The position numbers were made by a program, and so were the translations under genes. DNA of 64,000 nucleotides from Hymenobacter sp. GOD-10R (lineage in GTDB: Bacteria; Bacteroidota; Bacteroidia; Cytophagales; Hymenobacteraceae). The notes under the pieces are model-generated. The model did not search any database. It was not told the DNA's origin and saw only the letters and a program-made list of their open reading frames with translations. Each line of letters starts with the position of its first letter. Within the stretch, counting starts at the first letter, position 1. Of this stretch, positions 53,183 to 62,103 are shown one piece after another. The stretch is taken from the NCBI RefSeq assembly GCF_035609205.1, contig NZ_CP141184.1, positions 4,409,001-4,473,000 of the forward strand, written 5' to 3'.

Positions 53183-54295
53183 ATGCGCTACTTTGTTGCT
53201 CGGCTAGCTCTCGTCGTTCTGCTGCTGCTCTCCTTTCTACCATCTCCGGCCCAAAGCTCGTCAGCTATAAGCCAGGCGGTAGACGCCTTTGTTGCTGATA
53301 AGCTAAAGACGCTTGGTATTCCCGGCCTAGCGGTAGCCGTTGTTCAGAAAGGTGAAATACGTAAAGTTGCCACCTACGGCCTCGCCAATGTGGAATGGAA
53401 AGCGCCCGTCACGGACCATACCAACTTCCAGATTGCCTCGTGCACCAAGCTGCTCACCTCGACGCTGGTGTTGAAGACAGTCTACGCGGGTAAGCTGCGC
53501 CTCAACGATCCAATCAGCAACTACCTAGACTCGATTCCGCCCCAGTGGCAACCCATCCGAGTAAAGCATCTGCTGACGCACGCTAGCGGAATACGCGACT
53601 TCCACGGCAACCTGTACCTCTCCACGGCGGCTGTGGTGCGAGCCCTGCGCGACTCCACTCTCGCTTACCCGCCCGGCAGCAAGCAGCAATACGCCCAGGC
53701 TGATTTTATGCTGCTCGGCTACATCCTGGAAAAGATCTACGGCAAGCCTTTCCCGGAATTGCTGCAAGAGGAAGTGACACGCCCTTTGCAAATGCTAGAT
53801 GGCGCCTTCGACATGGAACAACGGGTTGGCCCCTTCCTCCGCACCAACTTGGTTTCGCAAAAAGCCACTACCTACTACGATTGGCAAGGACAGCTACGCG
53901 CTTATAAGTACCTCTACCCTGCTTATACATACACCGCGGGCGGCTACTTTGCCTCCTTGCACGATATGGTGCAGTGGGCCATTGGCCTCGACAAGGAAGT
54001 GTTGTTCCCGGAAGCTTTTGCGGCGCCGCTGTTGTACGGCTGCGATAGTCTGCCCCAAGGCCACGCTGAATTCACCAGAGCCGGTTGGGCCTTGGGTACA
54101 GAAAAGGACATCGTCAGCGCCGGGCATAGCGGCGGCCCAGGCCTAGGCGACGTGTGGCGCTTTCCGCAGGAAGGCTATACCGTGATTGTGCTCTCGAATG
54201 ACGGCGAGCTGCTACCAGGCTTGGCCCGTGCTATTGCGGCGTTCTACATAAAAGGGTTGAGCCCCGGCGCGCCAATCAAGAAGTATGAACGCTAG
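53183..54295 (+). CDS. Beta-lactamase-fold serine hydrolase (class C-like), exported
   Basis: A 370-residue protein with a signal peptide (MRYFVARLALVVLLLLSFLP) and the serine beta-lactamase/DD-peptidase fold. SxxK is SCTK (86-89). The second motif is Tyr170-Ala-Gln rather than Tyr-x-Asn. The third is H-S-G near residue 317 (GHSGGPG). This family includes esterases, D-aminopeptidases and PBP4-like proteins; the sequence alone does not say that it hydrolyses beta-lactams. The start is taken at 53183 because of the signal peptide. Confidence 0.88.
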   Translation: MRYFVARLALVVLLLLSFLPSPAQSSSAISQAVDAFVADKLKTLGIPGLAVAVVQKGEIRKVATYGLANVEWKAPVTDHTNFQIASCTKLLTSTLVLKTVYAGKLRLNDPISNYLDSIPPQWQPIRVKHLLTHASGIRDFHGNLYLSTAAVVRALRDSTLAYPPGSKQQYAQADFMLLGYILEKIYGKPFPELLQEEVTRPLQMLDGAFDMEQRVGPFLRTNLVSQKATTYYDWQGQLRAYKYLYPAYTYTAGGYFASLHDMVQWAIGLDKEVLFPEAFAAPLLYGCDSLPQGHAEFTRAGWALGTEKDIVSAGHSGGPGLGDVWRFPQEGYTVIVLSNDGELLPGLARAIAAFYIKGLSPGAPIKKYER

Positions 54296-54415
54296 ATGCT
54301 TGTCAGCTGTAACTAGCTTATCATAAGCGACTCTTTTGCAAGTACCTAGCCAGGGCGCCGTTCTTACTGGCTCGCTGCCGCACCATGTGCCTTGACCCGA
54401 TAGTAGTCCCTTACG

Positions 54416-55969
54416 CTACATCGCAGCAATGCTTGAACGACGACACAACCACTGCGCAGCAGCCTGTTGAAGCTCCTGATTAGTGGAATCGTGGTCCGAA
54501 GCCCAGGCGACAATCCCGTCCGGACGGACTAGCACGGCGCGTAAACCCACTTGTTCTTTCGCTCGGCCCGCAACGTACTTGAGTTGGCTCCCGAACTCAC
54601 TCGCTAGTATTTCGAGGGAAGCATCCCTGTCAAAATCGAGCAGAATGGCGCGGCCATCGTGCATGAGTTTGCCCAGCATTGTTCCGTCCTCAAACTCAAA
54701 GTTGGGCACGCTACGGCCAACCAGCGGGTGCTCGCTACCTAGGTTGTAGCGCGTAGTAATGCCCAACACCCGCCCGGCAAAGTAAGTGGCTCCATCGCGC
54801 GTACTCATCAGGTCGCGCACAATGGCATGCAGTGCACGCGCAGCTGGATCTGGTCTCATGATAGCTACCTGCGCGCGGGACCAATCCAGAACCTGCGCCC
54901 CAATCGGGTAGCGTTCAGCATAGTAGCTGTCCAACAAGCCGTCGGGTGCTTGCTCCTGGATGGTGGCAGCGAGTTTCCAGCCTAGGTTCAGGGCATCACC
55001 TAGGCCTAGGTTAAGCCCTTGGCCTCCCAGCGGCGAATGAATATGCGCGGCATCGCCGGCTAACAGCACGCGGCCGTTGCGGTAAGTGGTGGCTTGCTGG
55101 GCCCGGTCCGTCCACGTAGTGACGATATGTAGGGCGCTGATGGTAACATCGGTATTCGAAATACGGCGTAGCAGCTCCTGCACGTGCTCACGCGTGATGG
55201 GCTTTCCAGCCTTGTGAAATGCCCCGCCATCGAAATCCTGCAGAATTAGGTAGCCCGGCTGCGATTGCATGTACATACCCGTGGAGGTCACGTTGCGGCC
55301 TGGCCGGAGCTTTTCCGGATCCACAATGTCAACCTGGGTCGAGTAGCCGGTAAACTCGGGCTCCGTGCCAGCGAATTCAAACCCACCCATCTTGCGCACT
55401 ACACTCCGGCTGCCGTCGCACCCCACCAACCATTTTCCTTGGAACAAGTGTTCACCTGCCTGCACCGTCACCCCGTCCGCGGTTTGCTGGAAGCTGGTGA
55501 TGGCAAAGCCGCGCTTGATTGCCACTCCCAAGGCTTCGGCACGGCGAGCTAGCACTATTTCCAGCTCTCCTAGCTCAGAAAACAGTTGAGCATCTGTCGA
55601 ACTGGACAAACGATACGTCCACTGAGATGAGTCGATAGAGCCACTGTTGAACTGAATGCCCGCGAAGTGCCCACCTACCTGGGGCTTTGAGCCTTGTCCG
55701 ACCGGTGAGGTGAAATGCGAGGCTTTTAAGCGTTTGGGGGCCTCTAACTCTTGCAGAAGCCCCCGGCGGTCAAGTGCTTCAACCGACAAGGCATTAAGCC
55801 CCCGTAACCCAAATGGAAACTGCTTTAACGGCGAGTGCAACTGCTCTGCCTTTTCTAGGAGCAAAACGGAGCAATGAGCCAATGCTAGCTCGCAGGCGAG
55901 AAATAGCCCTACCGGCCCTGCACCAGAAATAATAACATCGTAAATAGGTTGATTTTGTGCGGATTCCAT
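54416..55969 (-). CDS. FAD-dependent aromatic hydroxylase-type monooxygenase
   Basis: A 517-residue flavin monooxygenase of the PheA/TfdB/MhpA kind. GAGPVG (16-21) binds ADP, VGCDGSRS (Asp185-Gly186) is the DG motif, and GRVLLAGDAAHIHSP (GD at 305-306) binds the FAD ribityl. The C-terminal thioredoxin-like part (about 400-500, EDGTMLGKLMHDGRAILLDF) is as in phenol hydroxylase-like enzymes. It would hydroxylate a phenolic or polyketide-like compound with NAD(P)H. It follows an AraC gene by 63 bp on the same strand. Confidence 0.92.
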   Translation of the reverse strand: MESAQNQPIYDVIISGAGPVGLFLACELALAHCSVLLLEKAEQLHSPLKQFPFGLRGLNALSVEALDRRGLLQELEAPKRLKASHFTSPVGQGSKPQVGGHFAGIQFNSGSIDSSQWTYRLSSSTDAQLFSELGELEIVLARRAEALGVAIKRGFAITSFQQTADGVTVQAGEHLFQGKWLVGCDGSRSVVRKMGGFEFAGTEPEFTGYSTQVDIVDPEKLRPGRNVTSTGMYMQSQPGYLILQDFDGGAFHKAGKPITREHVQELLRRISNTDVTISALHIVTTWTDRAQQATTYRNGRVLLAGDAAHIHSPLGGQGLNLGLGDALNLGWKLAATIQEQAPDGLLDSYYAERYPIGAQVLDWSRAQVAIMRPDPAARALHAIVRDLMSTRDGATYFAGRVLGITTRYNLGSEHPLVGRSVPNFEFEDGTMLGKLMHDGRAILLDFDRDASLEILASEFGSQLKYVAGRAKEQVGLRAVLVRPDGIVAWASDHDSTNQELQQAAAQWLCRRSSIAAM

Positions 55970-56032
55970 CGTTTTGAAGTGTTGCTTTTCTTAAAGACTG
56001 ATTGCAACACAAAATTCTGGAAGGCGCCGGCG

Positions 56033-56851
56033 TTAGGATTGTACAAACGCGACAAAATCGTGGCTTGCCGTCTGTTGTCGGTGCTTGGCAGTGCGGGCGA
56101 AGGCGGCGGGCGTTGTACCGCTGTAGCGCTTAAACTCCCGGCTGAGGTGGGCTTGGTCGGTGTAGCCTAGCTCCAGCGCCAAGCCAGCTAGGTTAGCCGT
56201 TGGCTCCAGCCATAAGTGGTTGCGAGCCTGCTCGAAGCGCATCAGCCCCGACACGTCTTTCACGGTGTGACCGGCCGCTTGCTTAAATTTTCGCTCCAAA
56301 GTCCGAACCGTGGCATGCGCCGCCGCTGCTACTTGGCTTACGGGCAGGGTGCCGTTGGCTTCGCTCATCGCCACGCCGGCCTTGGCCAGCAACTGATCAG
56401 CGGCGACGCCCATTGGTGCGCTCAAAAAGTACTGTTGTACCTGCGCCAGCGCTTCCGCTACCTTCCCCGCCCGAATCAATTCGGCCAACGGAGCTTGCAA
56501 CTGAGCAATAGGATGCTCAAAGACGCGTACGCCATCTTTCCCGGCGGGTAAGCCGAGCAACTCGAACACGGTCCAGGGAAAACACTTGACACCAATAACT
56601 TCCAACCGATTTTGGGCATGTAGCAACACTGGCTGACCTAGCAACCCCATCAGAAATGGCGAGGGCAAGGGCTGCAAGCCATCAGGGGTGGAAATACTAC
56701 AGGGGCTGCCGAAATGAAAGACAATTTCCGCGAAGCCATCCGGGATTACTTCAAAACCCGCTGGTAGCTCGCTGAAGTCTATGCTGGTGTACCAGAAGCC
56801 CTTAACGGTATCTTGTATCGCTTCCGCTGAGCCTACTTTGAGGTGCTGCAT
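56033..56851 (-). CDS. AraC-family regulator of the FAD monooxygenase
   Basis: A 272-residue regulator with an N-terminal DUF6597-like sensing domain (1-115, FEVIPDGFAEIVFHFGSP, RLEVIGVKCFPWTVFELL) and a C-terminal AraC HTH pair (about 165-255: LPVSQVAAAAHATVRTLERK, LALELGYTDQAHLSREFKR). It lies just upstream of the monooxygenase gene and presumably senses that enzyme's substrate. Confidence 0.93.
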   Translation of the reverse strand: MQHLKVGSAEAIQDTVKGFWYTSIDFSELPAGFEVIPDGFAEIVFHFGSPCSISTPDGLQPLPSPFLMGLLGQPVLLHAQNRLEVIGVKCFPWTVFELLGLPAGKDGVRVFEHPIAQLQAPLAELIRAGKVAEALAQVQQYFLSAPMGVAADQLLAKAGVAMSEANGTLPVSQVAAAAHATVRTLERKFKQAAGHTVKDVSGLMRFEQARNHLWLEPTANLAGLALELGYTDQAHLSREFKRYSGTTPAAFARTAKHRQQTASHDFVAFVQS

Positions 56852-57804
56852 ACGGAAAGATAACAGTATTTTGAGTGTACTGGGTACTCGTGTGAAGGCC
56901 TAAGCTAGCAGCCTAGCTAGGATACTATTCTTCTCGGTGTGCAGCAAGACCATCAGCCGCTTGTACTCAATTGTAATACTTGATCTTATAGTAGCTTCAC
57001 TACGGATTAGCTAAGCTTTAATGACTTGTTAGTCTGTTACCTATATCCTGAACTTAGCTCTGCTCCTAGGCGGCGTATGCCTTGGCATGCCTGTGAACTA
57101 TGCAGTGAAGCAAGCGCATACTTATTTAGAGACAAACTATAACTATTCCGCACATCCAAGCTAGGCTATACAGCAATCTTCCTTGTAGAAATAGTACAAC
57201 TTATTAACCTCCGTTTTGCCCCTAGCTAGGCGTTGTATGAAGTTGCTAAATCCTCTCTCACTCACGGAGTGTTCATTGCGCCCGGCTTATTTAGCAAAGC
57301 TCAACTGCTCAGATAGCTTGCCAAGGCCTATTTGAGGGGTTAACGTCAGTAGCACACACCGCAAAAAAGGTATCGCACTTTGGCTCTATTGTCCGGCTTT
57401 TTAGGTGCATTTAGCTTGTTCCTTCATATCGTCTTCATGTCGATGTAAGTGTTTTGTACTACTAAGCACACCAGACAAGCCATGCAGCATCTGCATTTTT
57501 CCTTGATTTCGCCTCCACAGCAATGGATTTCTACCAACAAGTTTACCTGTGCCCAACAGTTTACCACGGCATGAGCAAACCTGGCAGTAGAGCCTGTACG
57601 GCCACAAAATAGCCCCTGCTACCCAGTTGATGAGTTACGGCAGTGTAATAACAACAGCAGTTCGCTCATCAATAGGCTAATCATCAGAAGGCTAGTTGAA
57701 ACGGCCTAGGCCACCGTCCCTGCGCTAGACACCACTTTTTGCAAGCTTCTCCCAATAACGTCCCCGAGAATATCAATCACCGGTTTATGGTACTTAAGGT
57801 TTTT
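56852..57804. other. 950-bp AT-rich gap upstream of the RND efflux operon
   Basis: I accept no gene here. A minus-strand frame (57401-57607, 68 codons from a TTG) with two Cys pairs could be a decayed transposase or chance. A short dyad TTGATGAG (57627-57634)/CTCATCAA (57665-57672) and a palindrome GGCCTAGGCC (57703-57712) lie 90-180 bases before the efflux genes and could bind a regulator. GC content is visibly lower than in the flanking genes. Confidence 0.4.
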
Positions 57805-58887
57805 ATGAAAAGAACGCTCATGCTCATGGGCTTGTGCAGCATGGTTTGTTTTACAAGCTGCACAGAAAAGACAGAAGCAAAGGAAGAAAAAGTAAAGTTT
57901 CTGGTTACGAGCCCTTTGCAGAAGGACACGACGCTGACCAAAGAGTACGTGGCCCAAATCCATTCCATCCAGCACATCGAGTTGCGGGCGCTGGAGAAAG
58001 GCTATCTGCAAAAGATCTTCGTCGATGAAGGGCAGACTGTCAAGAAAGGACAGCTCATGTTTCAGATCATGCCGATGATTTACCAGGCAGAGCTGAAGAA
58101 GTCTCAGGCTGAAGCCAATTACGTGAACCTGGAATACCAGAACACGAAGCGACTAGCCGACAACAACGTTGTGTCGAAGAACGAGCTAGCCTTGGCCGAG
58201 GCCAAATACGACAAGGCCAAAGCGGAAGTATCCTTGGCTCAAACGCATTTGCAATTCACGACCATCAAAGCTCCTTTTGATGGCATCATGGACCACTTCC
58301 AGGGCCGGCTAGGTAGCTTGGTCGACGAGGGTGACTTGCTGACCACGTTGTCGGACAACAGCAAAATGTGGGTGTACTTCAACGTGCCTGAGGCGGAGTA
58401 CCTAGCTTATAAGCAGCACAGCAAAGACGGTGATGATGCCATGAAGGTCAACCTGATGATGGCCAACAACGAGGTTTTTCAACATCCTGGCGTGGTACAA
58501 ACCATTGAGGCTGACTTCAATAATGAAACCGGCAACATTGCCTTTCGGGCTACTTTCCCCAACCCCAAAGGCCTGTTGCGCAACGGCGAAACGGGCAGCG
58601 TGCTGATGACCGTGCCGATGAAAAACGCCCTGATCGTGCCGCAGAAAGCCACCTTCGAGGTGCTGGAGAAGAAGTTTGTGTACGTGGTCGACAAGAACAA
58701 CGTGGTGCACCAGCGCGAAGTGGCCGTCTCGGCCGAGATGCCAGACTTATACATCGTCAAAGGCCTAGGTGCCGGCGATAAAATTATGCTAGAAGGGATT
58801 CGGAAAGTGAAAGATGGAGATAAGATCGAATTCGCTTACCAAGATCCGAAGACGGTAATCTCCCACTTGAAAGTGTACTCCGAGTAG
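57805..58887 (+). CDS. RND efflux periplasmic adaptor subunit (lipoprotein)
   Basis: A 360-residue membrane-fusion protein. The start at 57805 gives a signal with lipobox FTSC (Cys19). The order is typical: barrel-sandwich/lipoyl parts (LRALEKGYLQKIFVDEGQTV and TIKAPFDGIMDHFQGRLGSL), an alpha hairpin (about 90-150, QAEANYVNLEYQNTKRLADN), and beta-barrel and membrane-proximal domains (FRATFPNPKGLLRNGETGSV). It bridges the pump and outer channel encoded next. The frame can be extended to 57739, which I reject because the lipobox then sits too deep. Confidence 0.95.
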   Translation: MKRTLMLMGLCSMVCFTSCTEKTEAKEEKVKFLVTSPLQKDTTLTKEYVAQIHSIQHIELRALEKGYLQKIFVDEGQTVKKGQLMFQIMPMIYQAELKKSQAEANYVNLEYQNTKRLADNNVVSKNELALAEAKYDKAKAEVSLAQTHLQFTTIKAPFDGIMDHFQGRLGSLVDEGDLLTTLSDNSKMWVYFNVPEAEYLAYKQHSKDGDDAMKVNLMMANNEVFQHPGVVQTIEADFNNETGNIAFRATFPNPKGLLRNGETGSVLMTVPMKNALIVPQKATFEVLEKKFVYVVDKNNVVHQREVAVSAEMPDLYIVKGLGAGDKIMLEGIRKVKDGDKIEFAYQDPKTVISHLKVYSE

Positions 58888-58914
58888 AGCTCGGTACGCC
58901 AAAACAGAGCAGAT

Positions 58915-61900
58915 ATGTTTAGTAGATTCCTTCGTCGGCCAGTGTTTGCCATCGTTATATCGGTGGTAATCATGTTCCTGGGTATCCTGGCCATCAATAC
59001 CCTGCCCAACTCCCAGTTCCCGGAGATTTCGCCGCCCATGGTTATGGTGAGCACGGCGTATCCAGGCGCCAGCGCCAAGGTGCTGACCGAATCTGTGCTC
59101 ATCCCGCTAGAGCAGGCCATCAACGGTGTGCCCGGCATGAAGTACATGACCTCCGACGCGGTGTCGGCCGGTGAGGCCAACATTCAGATCGTGTTCAACC
59201 TAGGCACGAACCCGGAACAGGCGGTGGTAAACGTCAACACACGTATCGCCCAGATCCTGAACCGCTTGCCGGTGCTAGTACAGCGCGAGGGCGTGGTGGT
59301 AAACCGCGTGGTGCCGAACATGCTGATGTATGTGAACCTTTATAGTAAGGACAAGAATACCGACATGCGGTACTTGTTCAACTACGCCGGGGTAAACATG
59401 CTGCCCGAAATCCAGCGTATCGACGGTATTGGCCGCGCTAGCATCCTAGGTAGCCGCCAGTACGCCATGCGTGTGTGGCTGAAGCCTGACCGCATGCGTG
59501 CTTACAACCTGTCGGTAGATGATGTGATGGAAGCCCTGAACGACCAGAGCGTTATCGGCTCGCCGGGCCGTATTGGTCGTTCCGATGGTAAAGAGGCTTC
59601 GGCGCTCGAATACGTACTGACCTACCAAGGTCGCTTCAGCGATGTGGAGCAGTACAAAAACGTGATTATCAAGGCTAACGCTAACGGCGAAACACTGCGC
59701 CTCAAGGACGTAGCCAACGTGGAGCTAGGTTCGGAGTTCTACGACATCTACTCCAACCTCGATGGCTACCCTTCGGCGGCTATCATGCTGAAGCAAACCT
59801 ACGGCTCAAACGCTAGTGATGTAATCAAGAGCGTGAAAGCCAAGCTAGACGAGTTGAAGAAGACCATGCCCCCTGGCATGGACTACAAGATCAGCTACGA
59901 CGTATCGAGCTTCCTCGACGCCTCCACGGAGAACGTAATTCACACCCTGCGCGACGCCTTCATCCTGGTAGCCATTGTGGTGTTCCTGTTCCTCGGCGAC
60001 TGGCGCTCGACGCTCATTCCGATCATCGCCGTACCAGTGTCGCTGGTGGGTGCCTTCATTGCCATGCAGGCCTTCGGGATGACCATTAACATGATTACGC
60101 TGTTCGCCCTGGTACTCGCCATCGGTATTGTGGTCGACGATGCCATTGTAGTGGTGGAAGCGGTGCACGCCAAGATGGAAGAAAAACACCTGTCGCCGTA
60201 CGGCGCAGTGCGCGAGGTAGTAGGCGAAATCAGCGGCGCCATCATCGCCATCACCATCCTGATGACGGCCGTATTCGTACCGGTAGCCTTCATGAGCGGT
60301 CCGGTGGGTATCTTCTACCGCCAGTTCTCGATTACGATGGCCTCGTCGATCGTTATTTCGGGTATCGTGGCCTTGACGTTGACGCCGGTGCTGTGCGCCA
60401 TGATTCTGAAGAATACGCACGGCCAGCCTCGGAAGAAGACCCCTATCAACCGCTTCATCGATTGGTTCAACCGCGGCTTCGAGCGCCTAACGGGTCGCTA
60501 CACCAACTTCCTGGAGAAAGTAGTTGACCGTCGCATCCTGACCTTCGCTATTCTGGTAGCCTTCGGCCTAGGTATCTTCGGTATTTCCTCGACGCTGCCT
60601 TCCGGCTTCATCCCTGCCGAAGACCAGGGCATGCTCTACGCCATCATCCAGACGCCTCCTGGTTCGACGCTGGAACGCACCAATGCTCTTTCGCAACAGC
60701 TTTCTAAGCTATCAGAGAAAGTACCCGGTATCGAAAGCATTTCGTCGCTGGCAGGTTATGAGGTACTTACGGAAGGTCGCGGCTCCAACGCCGGTACCCT
60801 GCTGATCAGCCTCAAGCCGTGGTCGGAGCGGAAAGAGTCCGTGCACGATATCATCATGAGCCTGGAAGAAAAGGCCAAGGAAATTCCCGGCGCGACCATC
60901 GAATTCTTTGAGCCACCAGCAGTACCGGGCTATGGCGCCGCAGGTGGTTTCCAGCTGCAATTGCTTGACAAAACCGCTACCGGCGACTACAAAGCGCTGG
61001 AAAAAGTGAACGAGGACTTTATGGCGGAACTGAAGAAGCGCAAAGAACTAGCGGGTCTGTTCACCTTCTTCTCGGCTAACTATCCGCAATATGAGCTGCA
61101 GATTGACAACCAGCTAGCCATGCAGAAAGGTGTGAGCATCGGCAACGCCATGAACACGCTGAGCATCATGATCGGCTCAACCTACGAGCTAGGTTTCATC
61201 AAGTTCCAGCGCTTCTTCAAGGTGTTCGTGCAGGCTTCGCCGGAGTACCGCCGCTTGCCCAAGGACGTGCTCGACATGTGGGTGAAGAACGACAAAGGCG
61301 AAATGGTGCCGTTCTCGGCCTTCATGAAGATTGTGAAGAGCCAGGGCGCCAACGAAATCAACCGCTACAACATGTACCCCACGGCCTCTATCCGCGGCGA
61401 CGCGGCCCAGGGCTTCAGCTCGGGTGAGGCCATCAAGGCAGTACAAGAAGTTGCGGCCAAGACCCTGCCCCGCGGCTACGACATCGACTGGGGTGGCTTG
61501 TCGAAAGACGAAGTGGGTCGCGGCAACGAAGCCGTGTACATCTTCCTCGTGGTGCTAGCCTTCGTGTACTTAGTGCTAGCAGCTCAGTACGAAAGCTTCC
61601 TGCTGCCACTGGCCGTTATCTTCTCGCTGCCAGCGGGTGTGTTTGGCTCATTCTTGCTCATCAAAACGATGGGCCTAGCCAACAACATCTACGCCCAGGT
61701 CGGCTTGGTGATGCTGGTGGGTCTGTTGGGTAAGAACGCGGTACTGATCGTGGAATTCGCGGTGCAGAAGCACGAAGAAGGCATGACCATCCGCGAGGCA
61801 GCTATCGAAGGTGCTAAGGTGCGTTTCCGCCCGATCTTGATGACGTCGTTCGCCTTTATCGCCGGCCTGATTCCGCTGGTAATTGCCCACGGCGCCGGCG

Positions 61901-62103
61901 CTATCGGTAACCGCACCATCGGTACGTCGGCCCTCGGCGGCATGTTGTTCGGTACTGTTTTCGGAGTAATCATCGTGCCGGGTCTGTACTACATCTTTGG
62001 TACCCTGGCCTCGGGCCGCAAGTTGATCGGGGACGAAAACGTACATCCCTTGTCCGAGTTTGAGCCCCATGTTTTAGTTGAAGAAGTTGAGACGCATGCT
62101 TAA
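58915..62103 (+). CDS. RND efflux pump permease, HAE1 type
   Basis: A 1062-residue inner-membrane pump of the AcrB type, powered by protons. It has TM1 (RPVFAIVISVVIMFLGILAI), two large periplasmic loops (about 40-330 and 560-870) and the TM4 proton relay pair Asp-Asp in AIGIVVDDAIVVVEAVHAKM. Family signatures include FPNSQFPEISPPMV-like start, GPVGIFYRQFSITMASSIVI and GLLGKNAVLIVEFA. It follows the adaptor by 27 bp and overlaps the channel gene by 8 bp. The organic substrate range is unknown. Confidence 0.97.
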   Translation: MFSRFLRRPVFAIVISVVIMFLGILAINTLPNSQFPEISPPMVMVSTAYPGASAKVLTESVLIPLEQAINGVPGMKYMTSDAVSAGEANIQIVFNLGTNPEQAVVNVNTRIAQILNRLPVLVQREGVVVNRVVPNMLMYVNLYSKDKNTDMRYLFNYAGVNMLPEIQRIDGIGRASILGSRQYAMRVWLKPDRMRAYNLSVDDVMEALNDQSVIGSPGRIGRSDGKEASALEYVLTYQGRFSDVEQYKNVIIKANANGETLRLKDVANVELGSEFYDIYSNLDGYPSAAIMLKQTYGSNASDVIKSVKAKLDELKKTMPPGMDYKISYDVSSFLDASTENVIHTLRDAFILVAIVVFLFLGDWRSTLIPIIAVPVSLVGAFIAMQAFGMTINMITLFALVLAIGIVVDDAIVVVEAVHAKMEEKHLSPYGAVREVVGEISGAIIAITILMTAVFVPVAFMSGPVGIFYRQFSITMASSIVISGIVALTLTPVLCAMILKNTHGQPRKKTPINRFIDWFNRGFERLTGRYTNFLEKVVDRRILTFAILVAFGLGIFGISSTLPSGFIPAEDQGMLYAIIQTPPGSTLERTNALSQQLSKLSEKVPGIESISSLAGYEVLTEGRGSNAGTLLISLKPWSERKESVHDIIMSLEEKAKEIPGATIEFFEPPAVPGYGAAGGFQLQLLDKTATGDYKALEKVNEDFMAELKKRKELAGLFTFFSANYPQYELQIDNQLAMQKGVSIGNAMNTLSIMIGSTYELGFIKFQRFFKVFVQASPEYRRLPKDVLDMWVKNDKGEMVPFSAFMKIVKSQGANEINRYNMYPTASIRGDAAQGFSSGEAIKAVQEVAAKTLPRGYDIDWGGLSKDEVGRGNEAVYIFLVVLAFVYLVLAAQYESFLLPLAVIFSLPAGVFGSFLLIKTMGLANNIYAQVGLVMLVGLLGKNAVLIVEFAVQKHEEGMTIREAAIEGAKVRFRPILMTSFAFIAGLIPLVIAHGAGAIGNRTIGTSALGGMLFGTVFGVIIVPGLYYIFGTLASGRKLIGDENVHPLSEFEPHVLVEEVETHA

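Noticed and set aside
57401..57607. Minus-strand 68-codon frame with Cys pairs, possibly a transposase remnant
   Set aside because: Starts at TTG, matches no transposase motif I know, and there are no terminal inverted repeats; too weak to list as a gene.
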